64,000 nucleotides of DNA from JAFEDN01 sp963795715. Lineage in GTDB: Bacteria; Pseudomonadota; Gammaproteobacteria; Coxiellales; Coxiellaceae. How positions within the stretch are numbered: position 1 is the first letter of the stretch; each line of letters begins with the position of its first letter. This document shows positions 52,842-63,213 of this stretch, piece by piece. The position numbers and the translations under genes are program-made. The stretch lies in assembly GCA_963795715.1 (NCBI GenBank), contig CAWCIY010000004.1, positions 124,001 through 188,000 on the forward strand, written 5' to 3'. The notes under the pieces are model-generated. The model had not been told where the DNA came from, did not search any database, and was given only the letters and a program-made list of their open reading frames with translations.

Positions 52842-55140
52842 TTAATACATTTTTTTTTTCCTGCTTTTTAATAACGCAATCATATCAGCTTCAGCCAATG
52901 GCCGATTGAAATAATACCCCTGCATTTCATCACATAAATGTTTTCTCAAGAAGTTCATCTGGTTTTCTGTTTCGACTCCTTCGGCGACTACGGTTAATCC
53001 TAAAATATGGGCCATAGCAATAATTGTCTGGGTAATTGCGGCATCATTGGGATCATGAGTAACCCCATCTATAAAAGACTTATCAATTTTTAATTTGTCT
53101 AATGGAAATGCTTTGAGATAGCCTAAATTGGAGTACCCAGTGCCAAAATCATCTATGATCAGTTTAACTTTTTTAGCTTTTAATTGATTTAAAATTTTAA
53201 GCATCTCCTCGGTATTTTCAATAAAAATACGTTCCGTTAATTCCAATTCCAGATACTGGGGCGGAATTTTAGTTTTATGCAATATATTTTTGACAACCTC
53301 AACAAATTGACCACGCTCAAGTTGACGGCTGGCTACATTAACAGTGATATGTATTGGGAAATCACTATAATTTTGCAATATGGCATACTTGGTACAAGCG
53401 GTTTCCAACACCCATTCTCCGATAGGGACGATTTGACCGGATTCTTCAGCAATGGGAATAAACACATTAGGCGGAATCATTCCTTTTTTTGGGTGTTGCC
53501 AGCGCAATAACGCCTCAACGCCAGTAATCTGTTCGCCATGTCCATCCATAATAGGCTGATAGTATAATAACAATTCATTTTGCAAGATCGCCCTATGCAA
53601 ATCGTTTTCCAATTCCAAGCGTTTGGAAATTTCTCTATTCATTTTGGGAGAGTAAAATTTGGCATTATCACGGCCTGACTCTTTCGCACGGTACATAGCA
53701 ATATCTGCATTTTGCATCAGAATTTCCATATTATCGCCATTTTCAGGATAAATACTGATGCCAATACTGCCGGTAATATTTAGTACCCGTCGTTCAATTT
53801 GGACAGGTTTAGATATTTCTTTAAGAATTCTGTGAGCTAAATTGATTGCCTTAGAATGATTATCCACAAGAGTTACAATCATAAATTCATCGCCACCCAA
53901 GCGAGCAACGGTATCAATAGCACGGACACATTGTAATAATTGATTACCTACTATTTTTAAAACTTCATCACCTATACTATGACCTAAGGCATCATTCACC
54001 AATTTGAAACGATCTAAATCCAGAAAGTATACTGCGACTGATAAGTTTAAGCGTTTCGCATGCAAAATAGCTTGTTGAAGACGGTCTTGCAGCAACGAAC
54101 GGTTAGCTAATCCTGTTAAGGAATCGTGAGTTGCTTGATGAGCCAATTTGTCTTCCATAATTTTGCGTTGGGTCACATCATTCACTATCCAAACAAAATG
54201 AGAGACTTTGTCGGCATCATTTCGAACTGGAGCAATATTAATTTCAGCCCAATAGATACTTTTATCTTTACGATAATTAAAAATGGTAATTTGGTCTTCA
54301 CATTTTTCTTTTAATGTGTAGCGGATTTTTTTAATTGCAGAATGCTGATCCTCGCCATTTATCCAGAAAAAAGAAACTATTTCCTATCGTTTCCAACCTG
54401 GTTTTTTGCGTCATTTTTAAAAAAGCAGGATTGACATACAAAATTTTATATTCGGGAGATGTCTCAGTAATAAGGACACAGTGGGTGCTTGCTTCAATGG
54501 CGCGCTCTCTTAATCGAAGTTCTTCATCTTTTTTTCTACGTTCTGTTACGTCTCGAAAACTCCATACTCTGCCAATGATTTGATCACCTACAAGATGGGG
54601 TTGTGAATAACGTTCAAATACTCTACCATCTTTAAAATACATATCACCCATATCACCTTTAAGATTTGGGTCGCTATAACAATTGGTTATTAAATTAAAT
54701 AATTCTTGGGGGTCGACTACTTGATCTAAAAAATACTGTAACCCCTTTTTTTCATCATGTTCAGCTAATATGGAAGCAGGAAAACGAAACATGTCCATAA
54801 ACTTTTGGTTCCAGTTAACGAGTTGACCAGCTCGGTTAATCATCAATATTCCATCAGCGGTAGATTCCAAAGTAGCTCTAACCTGAGATAAAGTTTTTTC
54901 TAATTCATCGACTCTTTCTTCTGCTTTTAGTATTTTTTTTACTTCATTCGATGCAACATGGGTTTGCCAGTCATACAGATGTTCTTGATAAAGGAATTCG
55001 TAAAATTTGGTCTTGGTGATAGTCAGATTTTTGCCAAGCAAAATTCTTTTCAGCGAATTGAAGCTGATTTTTTTGCCTTGCTCTCTCAGGCTCTTAAAAG
55101 ACGCCTCAAGCTCTTCTTTGCTGGCTTCCTGCCGTAACAT
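52842..55140 (-). pseudogene. PAS-PAS-GGDEF-EAL c-di-GMP regulator, one frameshift
   Basis: The first frame (55140-54331) has an N-terminal helical region like a DNA-binding or dimerisation segment (residues 1-90), then two PAS domains (LESTADGILMINRAGQLVNW; HCVLITETSPEYKILYVNPA). It breaks in the second PAS after GNSFFFLD. From 54356 the next frame continues with GEDQHSAIKKI, then GGDEF intact in RLGGDEFMIV and EAL intact in VEALLRWQHP. Dropping one base at about 54357 rejoins them. With a GTG at 54185 the GGDEF-EAL half could still be translated separately. Both catalytic motifs are complete. Confidence 0.82.
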
Positions 55141-55150
55141 TGCAATCTCC

Positions 55151-55192
55151 CGCTTTAGCCGGGAAATTCCAACCCCCAGCTAGGGTTGGAGC
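55151..55192. terminator. Two short hairpins between minus-strand genes
   Basis: cccgctttagccggg and ccaaccc ccagcta gggttgg (55169-55189) lie after the secreted-protein gene and before the PAS gene. No T tract is seen, so these may be REP-type structures. Confidence 0.4.
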
Positions 55193-55228
55193 GATTATAT
55201 CGTGAGAAATGCTCAAAGGCAAATCTTG

Positions 55229-55660
55229 TCAATCAACATTGCAACCTCCAGGAACAATCATAATACAAGGGTTAGTCGCAGGACATTGCCAGCTCAATAT
55301 GACTTGAGAAACAGATACTATATTCGTTGGGTTAAGCATGGCGCTAATATGACTCGGACTATCATTTGGACTGGTTCCAATAAGCAATGCAGGCGTTGAA
55401 GCCGGTGTCGTGATTACACCCAAGGGAGCTGTACCTGTTTGACCGCCAGCAATTGAAACACCGCTGTATGTCAAATCATCGTTAGTTCCCACAAAAAAAT
55501 AAGCGGTAATAGGTTGCACCTTGCTGGCTTGATGCGTATCCATGTTATATAAGCAACTTGTATTATTTATAACTTCCACGGTGGGCCCTTCGGCCAAAGA
55601 AATATTAGGCAATAAAAATAACATAGCTAATGACAACAGAGCTTTTTTAAATTTTAACAT
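55229..55660 (-). CDS. Secreted or periplasmic protein, unknown
   Basis: The 143-residue protein has a clear signal peptide (MLKFKKALLSLAMLFLLP, cleavage near SLA-EG). The mature part has four Cys, likely two disulfides, and is rich in Thr, Pro and Ser with beta-type sequence. The end CPATNPCIMIVPGGCNVD holds three of the Cys. No family is recognised. It is the first gene of the minus-strand group before the PAS-GGDEF-EAL gene. Confidence 0.65.
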   Translation of the reverse strand: MLKFKKALLSLAMLFLLPNISLAEGPTVEVINNTSCLYNMDTHQASKVQPITAYFFVGTNDDLTYSGVSIAGGQTGTAPLGVITTPASTPALLIGTSPNDSPSHISAMLNPTNIVSVSQVILSWQCPATNPCIMIVPGGCNVD

Positions 55661-55817
55661 ACCATTCCTTATTTGATCTTTTTTAATTCAATTATGATTG
55701 TATACCATAATAATTAGTCTAACGAAGGTTGTCAATTATACTTACTATTAGTATATTTGACTCTTGGCAGCGAATATTAGGATATATAAATTTAGAATTT
55801 GAGGAAGACAGTAAAAA

Positions 55818-58800
55818 ATGTTAACACAAAAAAAGCAAACCCTTCCAGGGGAACCTGATTATAGTTTTCAACTGGATTCAGTTGATTCGGTAACAAAAAA
55901 GAAAAAAAAGAAAAAGAAAAAGAAATTATTAAGCACTGACGAAGCGAAAAATAATGATTTCAATAACTTAGCAAAACAAATTTATTACTTAAGAAGCTTA
56001 ATTTCTTCCGGAAAAACGATTTTTATTTTTAATAAAGCTTTTCCTAAGGATAGCGATAATATAGAAGAATGGACTTTGTGGATAAAAAGCTGTGTAGAAG
56101 CGCGCACACTGCCAGATTTAGAATTTTATTCAGAATTAATCCCAAAATTAATTATATTGAATCCTGCGCTTGCCTGGGAATTATATGAAATTTTTCTAAA
56201 GTTTTATAAAATACAGTCACCTGTTATCAACAAACTGATCATCTTCGCTGGGCAAAATGGCAGGCTTGATTTAGCAATTAATTTTTACATAGATGCAATA
56301 CAATACAACCAGGTTAATAGCGAAATTTTTGATTCAATGTTGCAAGTTGCAATTATATACGATTATGAATTAGCAAAAAAAATATATCTTCAAGCCTCGA
56401 CTTTCCCAATACCCAAAAAGGATCCAAAATTGATTGCAGTTACTGGCTTAGATGAAAAAAAAACATCCATAGAAGAAAGTCAAATCGAAGCCATTTTCCA
56501 AGAAGTAGGTTTAGAAGAAAAAGTCATTAATCAAATGTACTTACTTTGCAAAAATGGCGCCTATTTTACGGGTAAAGTGAGCGCTCTTATTGGGTTTATA
56601 CTCAACAATCATGTTGATGAAGCCAAACAAATTATTCTCAACGACAATGACTGTGTTCAACGAAGTACAAATATAGCTCATACATCCTTGTTTTTAAAAG
56701 ATAATCATGATTTTAAAATTAAAAGAAAAGATTATAAAAAAAGATGGATTAAAATGAAAAAAATTGTCGATGGAATGCCTTTTGACCTCACCGTCGCCAA
56801 TGAAAAAACATATGACGGAGAAAAATTTGTTTCCGGAATCATCAGTGGAAAAATGTATGTTTTCCTTAAAGAAGAAGTCGTTGAATCAAAAATATCTAAT
56901 CGGTTTGATTTTCTGCTATATAAAAATAAATATTATTTTGCAATTGATAAAACACATCCCGATTATTTAGAATTTAAATACGCATGTCAAACATTTGAAT
57001 ATTGGCTTGTAGATTATCGGCCTGATATTAACTATTTAAAGATTGCATTAAAGAACCAACTATTTTGGGAGAATATCCGTAAAGAAAAAATATCTACAAG
57101 AATAAGCGGAAAAATAATTAGGTATCGAAATTTATTATTAAAGTTGCCTAATCATTTTATTACCGAAATCAGCTCAACAGATCCCAAACAGCGACGACGT
57201 AAACGGAAAGCTTGCTATAAAGCCTTATATAGGGTATTGGATCTTGTTAAGCTTGATCATGAATATGCTAAAATTCATATGTGCGCGATGATTAAGGCAC
57301 TCATTTTAACACATCCTGATGTCCAAATTAATAATGTGGCTTATTGCGAAGAAATCTTGCAATTACAAATTGACCTTATATATAACAATTTAAAAAATGT
57401 CTTTTACGAACAAAATCAACCTTCCTCTGCTATGAAATTAGGTGAACAATTAGAGTTTCAAGTAAACTCTGTTTTTTCCGATAATAAAGAATCATGCTTT
57501 ACATTTCTGGATAACTCATCTAATTTGAAATATTTTTCATCAAAATACCAAACCAGACGCATACCTGAAATGAACGCTAAATATTTTAGTGAATCAAACT
57601 ATCAAAATAACACTATCAACATTTCCTCTAATTTAAAAAGCATTGAAAATTTAAGTAGTGATGAACTGAAAGGCTTAGAAAGAATTTTAAATGAACATGA
57701 TTCTTTGATAAGATTTTCGCAATTAAAAAGTATAATCTTAGGGATACTATCTCTTTTTAATGACAGCATTGAATTCAGGAAATTAACCCTTTTATCTAAA
57801 GAAGACATCATTTTTCCTGACAATAACAATCGTCCATTAATAATAATCTTTAATGATTTTTTTCATAAAGTTATCCCTTTGATGGATAGATTACTGGATA
57901 CTTCAGTAGCTGCACTTACCTATTTAGAAACAGACATTTATTTTACCTTATCTAAATTGTGTTTAAATTTGGTATCGGGTTTTAATGAAAGCAGTACTAA
58001 TATTCCATTGATTACATCGATTCAGATAACCAATATTACAAAAAATTTGGTTCATTATATTGATCAAATCAAAAATACTAAAAAAGATAATATCAAACAA
58101 AATATTGGATTTTTAATTTATCAGAAAATAAATGAATTTTTAAGCAATAATTCAAACCTGATGTTTTGTAATATTCAACTTTATCACGTACTTGCTCATG
58201 TGCTCCCGTGGATAAATAAAGATAAGGCTGTTATAAAAAAAACAATTGTCTGCACTATCCAAGATATATTTTCTGAGCTATATAAAATATTTTCATATAT
58301 TGAACGTGGATTACTGATTAATACTGTTGACAATAATCTGGATATTTACCAACAAACACAACAAACCCTACTACAAAAATTTCTATTTCCATATCATAGT
58401 TTTTTAGAAAAATGTAAAGTTAAGAGAGTAAAAAAATTAATTCGTTATAATTTTAATGTTGAGTCTTTTGTTGAGATTATAGATAATAGTATTATTCCAA
58501 GTAACTCCCTTGATCGTTATACAAATGAACAATGGCTTGATCTAGAATTTATTAAATCAACGTTAGAAAAAAATTACAATAGAAATTTAAGAATTTCAGA
58601 GAAAAATGAATCCTTAAAAGTAACCAAAAAAATATTATTTGAGATAACAAAAATATATAACGATTACTACCAAAGCTCTTATACTTATGGTAAAGAGTTT
58701 GTTAATACTATCCATACTTTTAACGCAGGCTTGCTTATTAAAATTGATGAACTTATCAAGTTAGCAAAATTTGATAACGAATTGCTACTTCCACATCTCT

Positions 58801-60596
58801 ATTCTTTGAAATTTCAGATTTTGTTGAATCGAATAATTTTAAATACGAATAATCCAATAAGAAGTCTGTCTTTAGAAATACATAACCTAGCTTTATTCAT
58901 TCGTTCATTTACTACTGCAAGCCAGCTCGAAAAAATATCCAAAGCGGAAAAATGTAAAGAACACGAAGTTTATTTTAACAACTTAAACATGAATTCTTCT
59001 TTAATACAATTGGCAATCGGTATTCAAAGGCTATTACACTTTACTCTTTTAGTTTCTAAGAATATGATCCATGCCAATACCAATGTAGTTAGGTCTATAT
59101 TAGAAAGTATATGCACAATGATGGAAGCACAATTGTCTATCTTAAGTCTTATGAAAGATTTAGGCAATAATACCCTCTTTCATTGGATTTTTATGGATAA
59201 AAATTCCCAAATATATACCTATTCAGCTGCAAGATTATATGATTACCACAGCGAAGATAAACAACAGTCATTTGGAGTTTGGGCTTTATTAAATATCGAA
59301 CCTATTTTCATTACTTCTAACAAAATATTTTATGAAGCCAAGCAGTTGAAAGAGAAATTAATGACAGGTAATTTGGTTCATTCAAAAGTCTTTCCTATAT
59401 TGGCGGGAAGAATCATTACTAAGCTTGCTGAATTAAGAGAACATATTATTAGTCAATTTGCAAAAAACATAGGTTTAAATAACCTTTTTTTATTTTCTAG
59501 ATCCATAGCTGAAGATTTGGGATTAGAATGCGAAGTGAAAGATGAAAAACAATCCTGCCAGATTCAAGAAGAGCTAAAAAAATCTATACATGAATTTAAT
59601 GAAGCTCTTGACATACGAGATAAAAATTTATTGAAGCAAATAGCTCAACTAGAAAAGGAGCAAGAATTAATAAGTGAAGAAAATTATAATAGCTTTCCTG
59701 AACTAGAAAAAATTCCTTTAATAAAAATTAAACAAGCTAGTAAAATTCGCAAGCTTCCCACTGAAGGTAAAGACAATTTTTCAAAAAAATATTCGAAAGG
59801 ACCCATGCATGTTCCAAATGTCTCAACAGTCTATTTATATGAGTCACCTCCATCCTTAGATGAAAAAACTAATATATCATGGAAAAAAATGCGTGAATTA
59901 TTTTTACAAGCCATAAAAATAATTAATCAAGCAACTAAACCCGATTTTATTGATCAGATTAAAATACTTATATTACAAATAGAACAAGAAATTAAAGTTC
60001 AAAAAGGTGAAGTTTTTGTCATTAAGTGCTGGTTTGTGAGGGATATTTACGCACATACGGCGCTGCACTATATTAAGAAAGATGATTTTTTTGAGGCTAA
60101 TCTTGCCCTTGCGCAAGCTGATAAAGAATATTTAAATATTTGTGCTATTTCTGAAGAAGACAGATTAAAATACAACAAACTTTTAGATGCGACATTAAAC
60201 CATGCCGACGATTTATTGAAATTGTATTTAACAGCAAAAAATGTGTTGGAAAAGAAAATAATAAATGAAAAGATTTGCAAAGATATTATTGCAGAAAAAG
60301 ATCCAGAATGGTGGCATTTACAGCGTTACCAGAATGGATACACAGATAGATTTGGTGTTTTGCACTTAAAAGATTTAAGCGATGAAGCAAAACGTTTTCG
60401 CAAGTTAATATGTTGTTATAAAACTTTGCAAATGAGCAGCCTGTGCTGGGTTAATAATAAAATGAATTTAAAAAACCCGCAGAAAAATAATGAGAATTTA
60501 TTGCAGCTTTCATTTAGTCAATTTAATCATTTTTTTGATAATAAACATACAAAGCCCCCAAACCCGCAAAGTGCTGACAGGCTTAACATTTACTAA
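55818..60596 (+). CDS. 1592-residue helical protein with poly-Lys N-terminus, effector candidate
   Basis: The largest gene in the window encodes a very AT-rich, mostly helical protein. An unbroken run of 10 Lys lies at residues 27-36. Residues 45-190 look like pentatricopeptide/TPR-type helix pairs (NGRLDLAINFYIDAIQYN, DYELAKKIYLQAS). The remaining 1400 residues show no motif I can name; a coiled coil is likely at about 1255-1290 (EALDIRDKNLLKQIAQLEK). There is no signal peptide or membrane segment. Base composition and alternating helical repeats unlike the neighbours suggest transfer or a host-directed role. Function unknown. Confidence 0.75.
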   Translation: MLTQKKQTLPGEPDYSFQLDSVDSVTKKKKKKKKKKLLSTDEAKNNDFNNLAKQIYYLRSLISSGKTIFIFNKAFPKDSDNIEEWTLWIKSCVEARTLPDLEFYSELIPKLIILNPALAWELYEIFLKFYKIQSPVINKLIIFAGQNGRLDLAINFYIDAIQYNQVNSEIFDSMLQVAIIYDYELAKKIYLQASTFPIPKKDPKLIAVTGLDEKKTSIEESQIEAIFQEVGLEEKVINQMYLLCKNGAYFTGKVSALIGFILNNHVDEAKQIILNDNDCVQRSTNIAHTSLFLKDNHDFKIKRKDYKKRWIKMKKIVDGMPFDLTVANEKTYDGEKFVSGIISGKMYVFLKEEVVESKISNRFDFLLYKNKYYFAIDKTHPDYLEFKYACQTFEYWLVDYRPDINYLKIALKNQLFWENIRKEKISTRISGKIIRYRNLLLKLPNHFITEISSTDPKQRRRKRKACYKALYRVLDLVKLDHEYAKIHMCAMIKALILTHPDVQINNVAYCEEILQLQIDLIYNNLKNVFYEQNQPSSAMKLGEQLEFQVNSVFSDNKESCFTFLDNSSNLKYFSSKYQTRRIPEMNAKYFSESNYQNNTINISSNLKSIENLSSDELKGLERILNEHDSLIRFSQLKSIILGILSLFNDSIEFRKLTLLSKEDIIFPDNNNRPLIIIFNDFFHKVIPLMDRLLDTSVAALTYLETDIYFTLSKLCLNLVSGFNESSTNIPLITSIQITNITKNLVHYIDQIKNTKKDNIKQNIGFLIYQKINEFLSNNSNLMFCNIQLYHVLAHVLPWINKDKAVIKKTIVCTIQDIFSELYKIFSYIERGLLINTVDNNLDIYQQTQQTLLQKFLFPYHSFLEKCKVKRVKKLIRYNFNVESFVEIIDNSIIPSNSLDRYTNEQWLDLEFIKSTLEKNYNRNLRISEKNESLKVTKKILFEITKIYNDYYQSSYTYGKEFVNTIHTFNAGLLIKIDELIKLAKFDNELLLPHLYSLKFQILLNRIILNTNNPIRSLSLEIHNLALFIRSFTTASQLEKISKAEKCKEHEVYFNNLNMNSSLIQLAIGIQRLLHFTLLVSKNMIHANTNVVRSILESICTMMEAQLSILSLMKDLGNNTLFHWIFMDKNSQIYTYSAARLYDYHSEDKQQSFGVWALLNIEPIFITSNKIFYEAKQLKEKLMTGNLVHSKVFPILAGRIITKLAELREHIISQFAKNIGLNNLFLFSRSIAEDLGLECEVKDEKQSCQIQEELKKSIHEFNEALDIRDKNLLKQIAQLEKEQELISEENYNSFPELEKIPLIKIKQASKIRKLPTEGKDNFSKKYSKGPMHVPNVSTVYLYESPPSLDEKTNISWKKMRELFLQAIKIINQATKPDFIDQIKILILQIEQEIKVQKGEVFVIKCWFVRDIYAHTALHYIKKDDFFEANLALAQADKEYLNICAISEEDRLKYNKLLDATLNHADDLLKLYLTAKNVLEKKIINEKICKDIIAEKDPEWWHLQRYQNGYTDRFGVLHLKDLSDEAKRFRKLICCYKTLQMSSLCWVNNKMNLKNPQKNNENLLQLSFSQFNHFFDNKHTKPPNPQSADRLNIY

Positions 60597-61067
60597 TGGA
60601 TGCGCTTATTTGACTCTAACCTCTACTTGCGTTTATAGGCAGGCGTACCATAAATATAAGGAGCCATCGGATTAAGGCTTGACTCCTGTTATTAAAATAA
60701 TCATGATATCTGCCTTTGATTTTCAAAGGAACGATACGCCGATTTGTATCTCAATAGTATAAATCGTTGCGTTCCTAATCTAGTGTTGGCAACCGCTTCG
60801 GGAGGCTCGGTGGTGACAACGTATTTGAACCAACCAAAATACACTGGTTATCAATGGGGAGTGAATGCCGGTTGTGCTTTCTTTTTAACAGTAACACAAA
60901 TTTGTAAGCTGAGAAAGGAAGGAAACGCTACCAATATCGTGAAGATGATAGTCGTGATGATAGTCATGGAGATATACAAAACCTAAAAAATACAAAAAGT
61001 GAATTTTTATTAGATTGCTCTTCTTGCTGATCATGATACTCAAAGCGATTGGGTAATCCGGTTCATG
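60597..61067. other. Decayed region, no intact gene
   Basis: Short frames encode two related hydrophobic stretches (NGCAYLTLTSTCVYR near 60600 and NAGCAFFLTVTQICKLR near 60860), as if from a duplicated membrane protein that has decayed. A two-part hairpin (aggaacg...cgttcct with inner cgattt...aaatcg) lies at 60727-60776. Confidence 0.4.
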
Positions 61068-61479
61068 ATTCGAGGTGATTGTGATTGGGGAACGGATCAG
61101 ATCATGAATGAATTGGAGGCCAGAAATTATGGTTATTTATTTAAGTTAAAAAATCGTCGAATGTGAAACAGCTCATTAAAAAACATCATGCCTGTGGCGA
61201 ATGGCATTATTTTAATAATGATTTTGAAGTAAAAGAAGATTATTTGCAATTAATGGGTTGGAAAGGCAAACGTCGTGTTATTTTAGTTCGTCGCAAGCTC
61301 AGAACCGATCGCCTGGTAGCGATAGAGCTGAAAATTATTTTGATGAAATTAAAAATCAATGGGGCTGGGGAGGTTACACGACCCGGAATTTAAATAGTTG
61401 CGGATTGATGGCGAGAATTATTGCGTTAATTTACAATTGGTGGACGTTATTCGTACGTTTAGCCAATCCATGCATATAA
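61068..61479 (+). pseudogene. IS1380-type transposase remnant
   Basis: Pieces in different frames read IRGDCDWGTDQIMNELEARN, then NVKQLIKKHHACGEWHYF with GWKGKRRVILVRRKL, and AENYFDEIKNQWGWGGYTTR with ARIIALIYNWWTLFVRLA. This is the C-terminal half of an IS1380/group-1 DDE transposase with at least one frameshift and an internal deletion. Its ends were not found. Confidence 0.78.
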
Positions 61480-61530
61480 ATGAATATTTCAAGCAAATTT
61501 GGCATGCCCTAGCCATGGCTTTCTCAAGGT

Positions 61531-62730
61531 TTAGACATGCTTAGAATGATGGATTGAAGCTCCAGCATCTCTTTTTGAAGTTAATGAATAAACTACAATA
61601 CAAATTATAATAACTAAAATAAACGCTATAGTAAGCGGTAATTGGCTATTAGATTTTAATAAAGTTCCTACCGCAGAACTGATTGCAGCAAATAGAGTCA
61701 TAAAAGCACCACTTAAGGCATTAGCAGTAGCTGCGTTTTTGGGAAACCAAAAGACATTCCGGGCAAAATAATTAGGGAATACGATTCCTCCTAAATAGAT
61801 CAAAATAAATGTCTGCACTAACAAGTCAGTTAAATTAATATTCTGCCAAATTGCGAACGCCACCATAAGCAATGCGTTCAGTAACATCACCCACAAACAA
61901 AAATTAACTTTAATATGAAAGTGAACATTAATCAGCAAACGGCTGGTGACATTACCTAAAAACCAGGCTAATCCCATCAGTAAAGCCATGTGGCCAAATT
62001 CTATCGCTGAATAATGTAATATATCTTGAATTAAAAAAGGCGCGACTATACTAAACAAAATTACCAAAGACCATAATACTCCCAAGCAAACGATGCCGCC
62101 GATATAATCAGGATGTGACATAATGGTACAAAAATCTTGAAAAATTTGCCGAAAGTGTAATGGTTTTTTTTCCTTTATGGTTTCTGGCAATAACAAAATT
62201 ACTAAAATAAATGCGATCAAAGCATAACTGAATAAAAAGTAGAATGAAGACTGCCAACCAAAAAAATGTTGCAAATATCCGCCGATAGCCGGGGCAATAA
62301 TCGGGCCAATCGCCCAACACAACGTCATGTAGTTCATCATTTTATAAAATTCTTTTCCAGTAAATAAATCCGAAAGAACGGCCCGCATAGGCACACTGAC
62401 AAAGGCAATTGCCATTCCTTGTAAAATTCGTAAAGCTAATAGTTGATAAATATCGTTCGAAAAAGGAATTAAAAAACTGGACAATATAAAAATTAACATG
62501 GAAAAGATAAAAGGCTTCCTACGCCCGACACTATCGGCAATGCTGCCGGCTAATAATTGCCCCACCCCAAATCCTAAAATATAAAGACTGATACTGAGCT
62601 GAACTAATGACTTATCGACATTAAAGTATTGAGTCACTGCTGGTAAAGAAGGTACGTAAATATCAATACTCAAGCCTGAAAGAGGAACTGCGCACATCGC
62701 CATCGCTGCCCAGAGTGTTTTTTTTGCCAT
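61531..62730 (-). CDS. MFS transporter, Bcr/CflA (DHA1) family
   Basis: The 399-residue protein has 12 membrane segments. DIYVPSLPAVTQYFNVD and GQLLAGSIADSVGRRKPF (motif A), and WAIGPIIAPAIGGYLQHFFG (motif C) are typical of Bcr/CflA drug exporters. It is divergent from the MerR gene, 108 bases away, and probably regulated by it. Two His and a Lys end the protein. Confidence 0.9.
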   Translation of the reverse strand: MAKKTLWAAMAMCAVPLSGLSIDIYVPSLPAVTQYFNVDKSLVQLSISLYILGFGVGQLLAGSIADSVGRRKPFIFSMLIFILSSFLIPFSNDIYQLLALRILQGMAIAFVSVPMRAVLSDLFTGKEFYKMMNYMTLCWAIGPIIAPAIGGYLQHFFGWQSSFYFLFSYALIAFILVILLLPETIKEKKPLHFRQIFQDFCTIMSHPDYIGGIVCLGVLWSLVILFSIVAPFLIQDILHYSAIEFGHMALLMGLAWFLGNVTSRLLINVHFHIKVNFCLWVMLLNALLMVAFAIWQNINLTDLLVQTFILIYLGGIVFPNYFARNVFWFPKNAATANALSGAFMTLFAAISSAVGTLLKSNSQLPLTIAFILVIIICIVVYSLTSKRDAGASIHHSKHV

Positions 62731-62838
62731 AAATGATCCTATATTAATTAATCTACCTAAATTGTAATTAAACTACAAACATAGTAAAATATATCAAAAT
62801 GATGAAATTGAGTCAACAACGTGATATAAATAAGTCTT

Positions 62839-63177
62839 ATGAAGAAAATCAATAAAAAATCAGAAAAAGCTTATAATCCCTGTACGGAAGATTATGAATT
62901 TTTATCTAAATTGATTATTGGTATTGGGGAGGTTGCTGAAATTACCGGCATCCCGCAAAGGCAATTACGTTATTGGGAACAGAAGGGAATTATCCAGTCC
63001 AATTCCGATTGCTCCAAATCTTCGACTCGCCGCTTCAATTATACTGAAATAAAAAAAATCATTTTAATCAAAGAATTATTAGACGAAGGATATACTTTGG
63101 AAGCCGCTAGCCGTAAGGTAGCTCAAAGATGTGAAATGCTCAACGCCGCCCTTCAAAAGTTTAAAGTAATGGCCTAG
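62839..63177 (+). CDS. MerR-family transcriptional regulator
   Basis: The 112-residue protein has a MerR winged helix near residues 27-95 (IGIGEVAEITGIPQRQLRYW, then RFNYTEIKKIILIKELLDEG). There is no effector-binding domain after it, so it is a short form. Divergent position suggests control of the Bcr/CflA gene. The N-terminal 25 residues are polar and atypical. Confidence 0.85.
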   Translation: MKKINKKSEKAYNPCTEDYEFLSKLIIGIGEVAEITGIPQRQLRYWEQKGIIQSNSDCSKSSTRRFNYTEIKKIILIKELLDEGYTLEAASRKVAQRCEMLNAALQKFKVMA

Positions 63178-63213
63178 CAAGTTAACGCCATTACGCGAAC
63201 GATCACAAACAGT

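Noticed and set aside
55890..55925. Poly-Lys run in the giant protein as a sequencing artefact
   Set aside because: It is encoded by mixed AAA and AAG codons, and the frame stays open on both sides.
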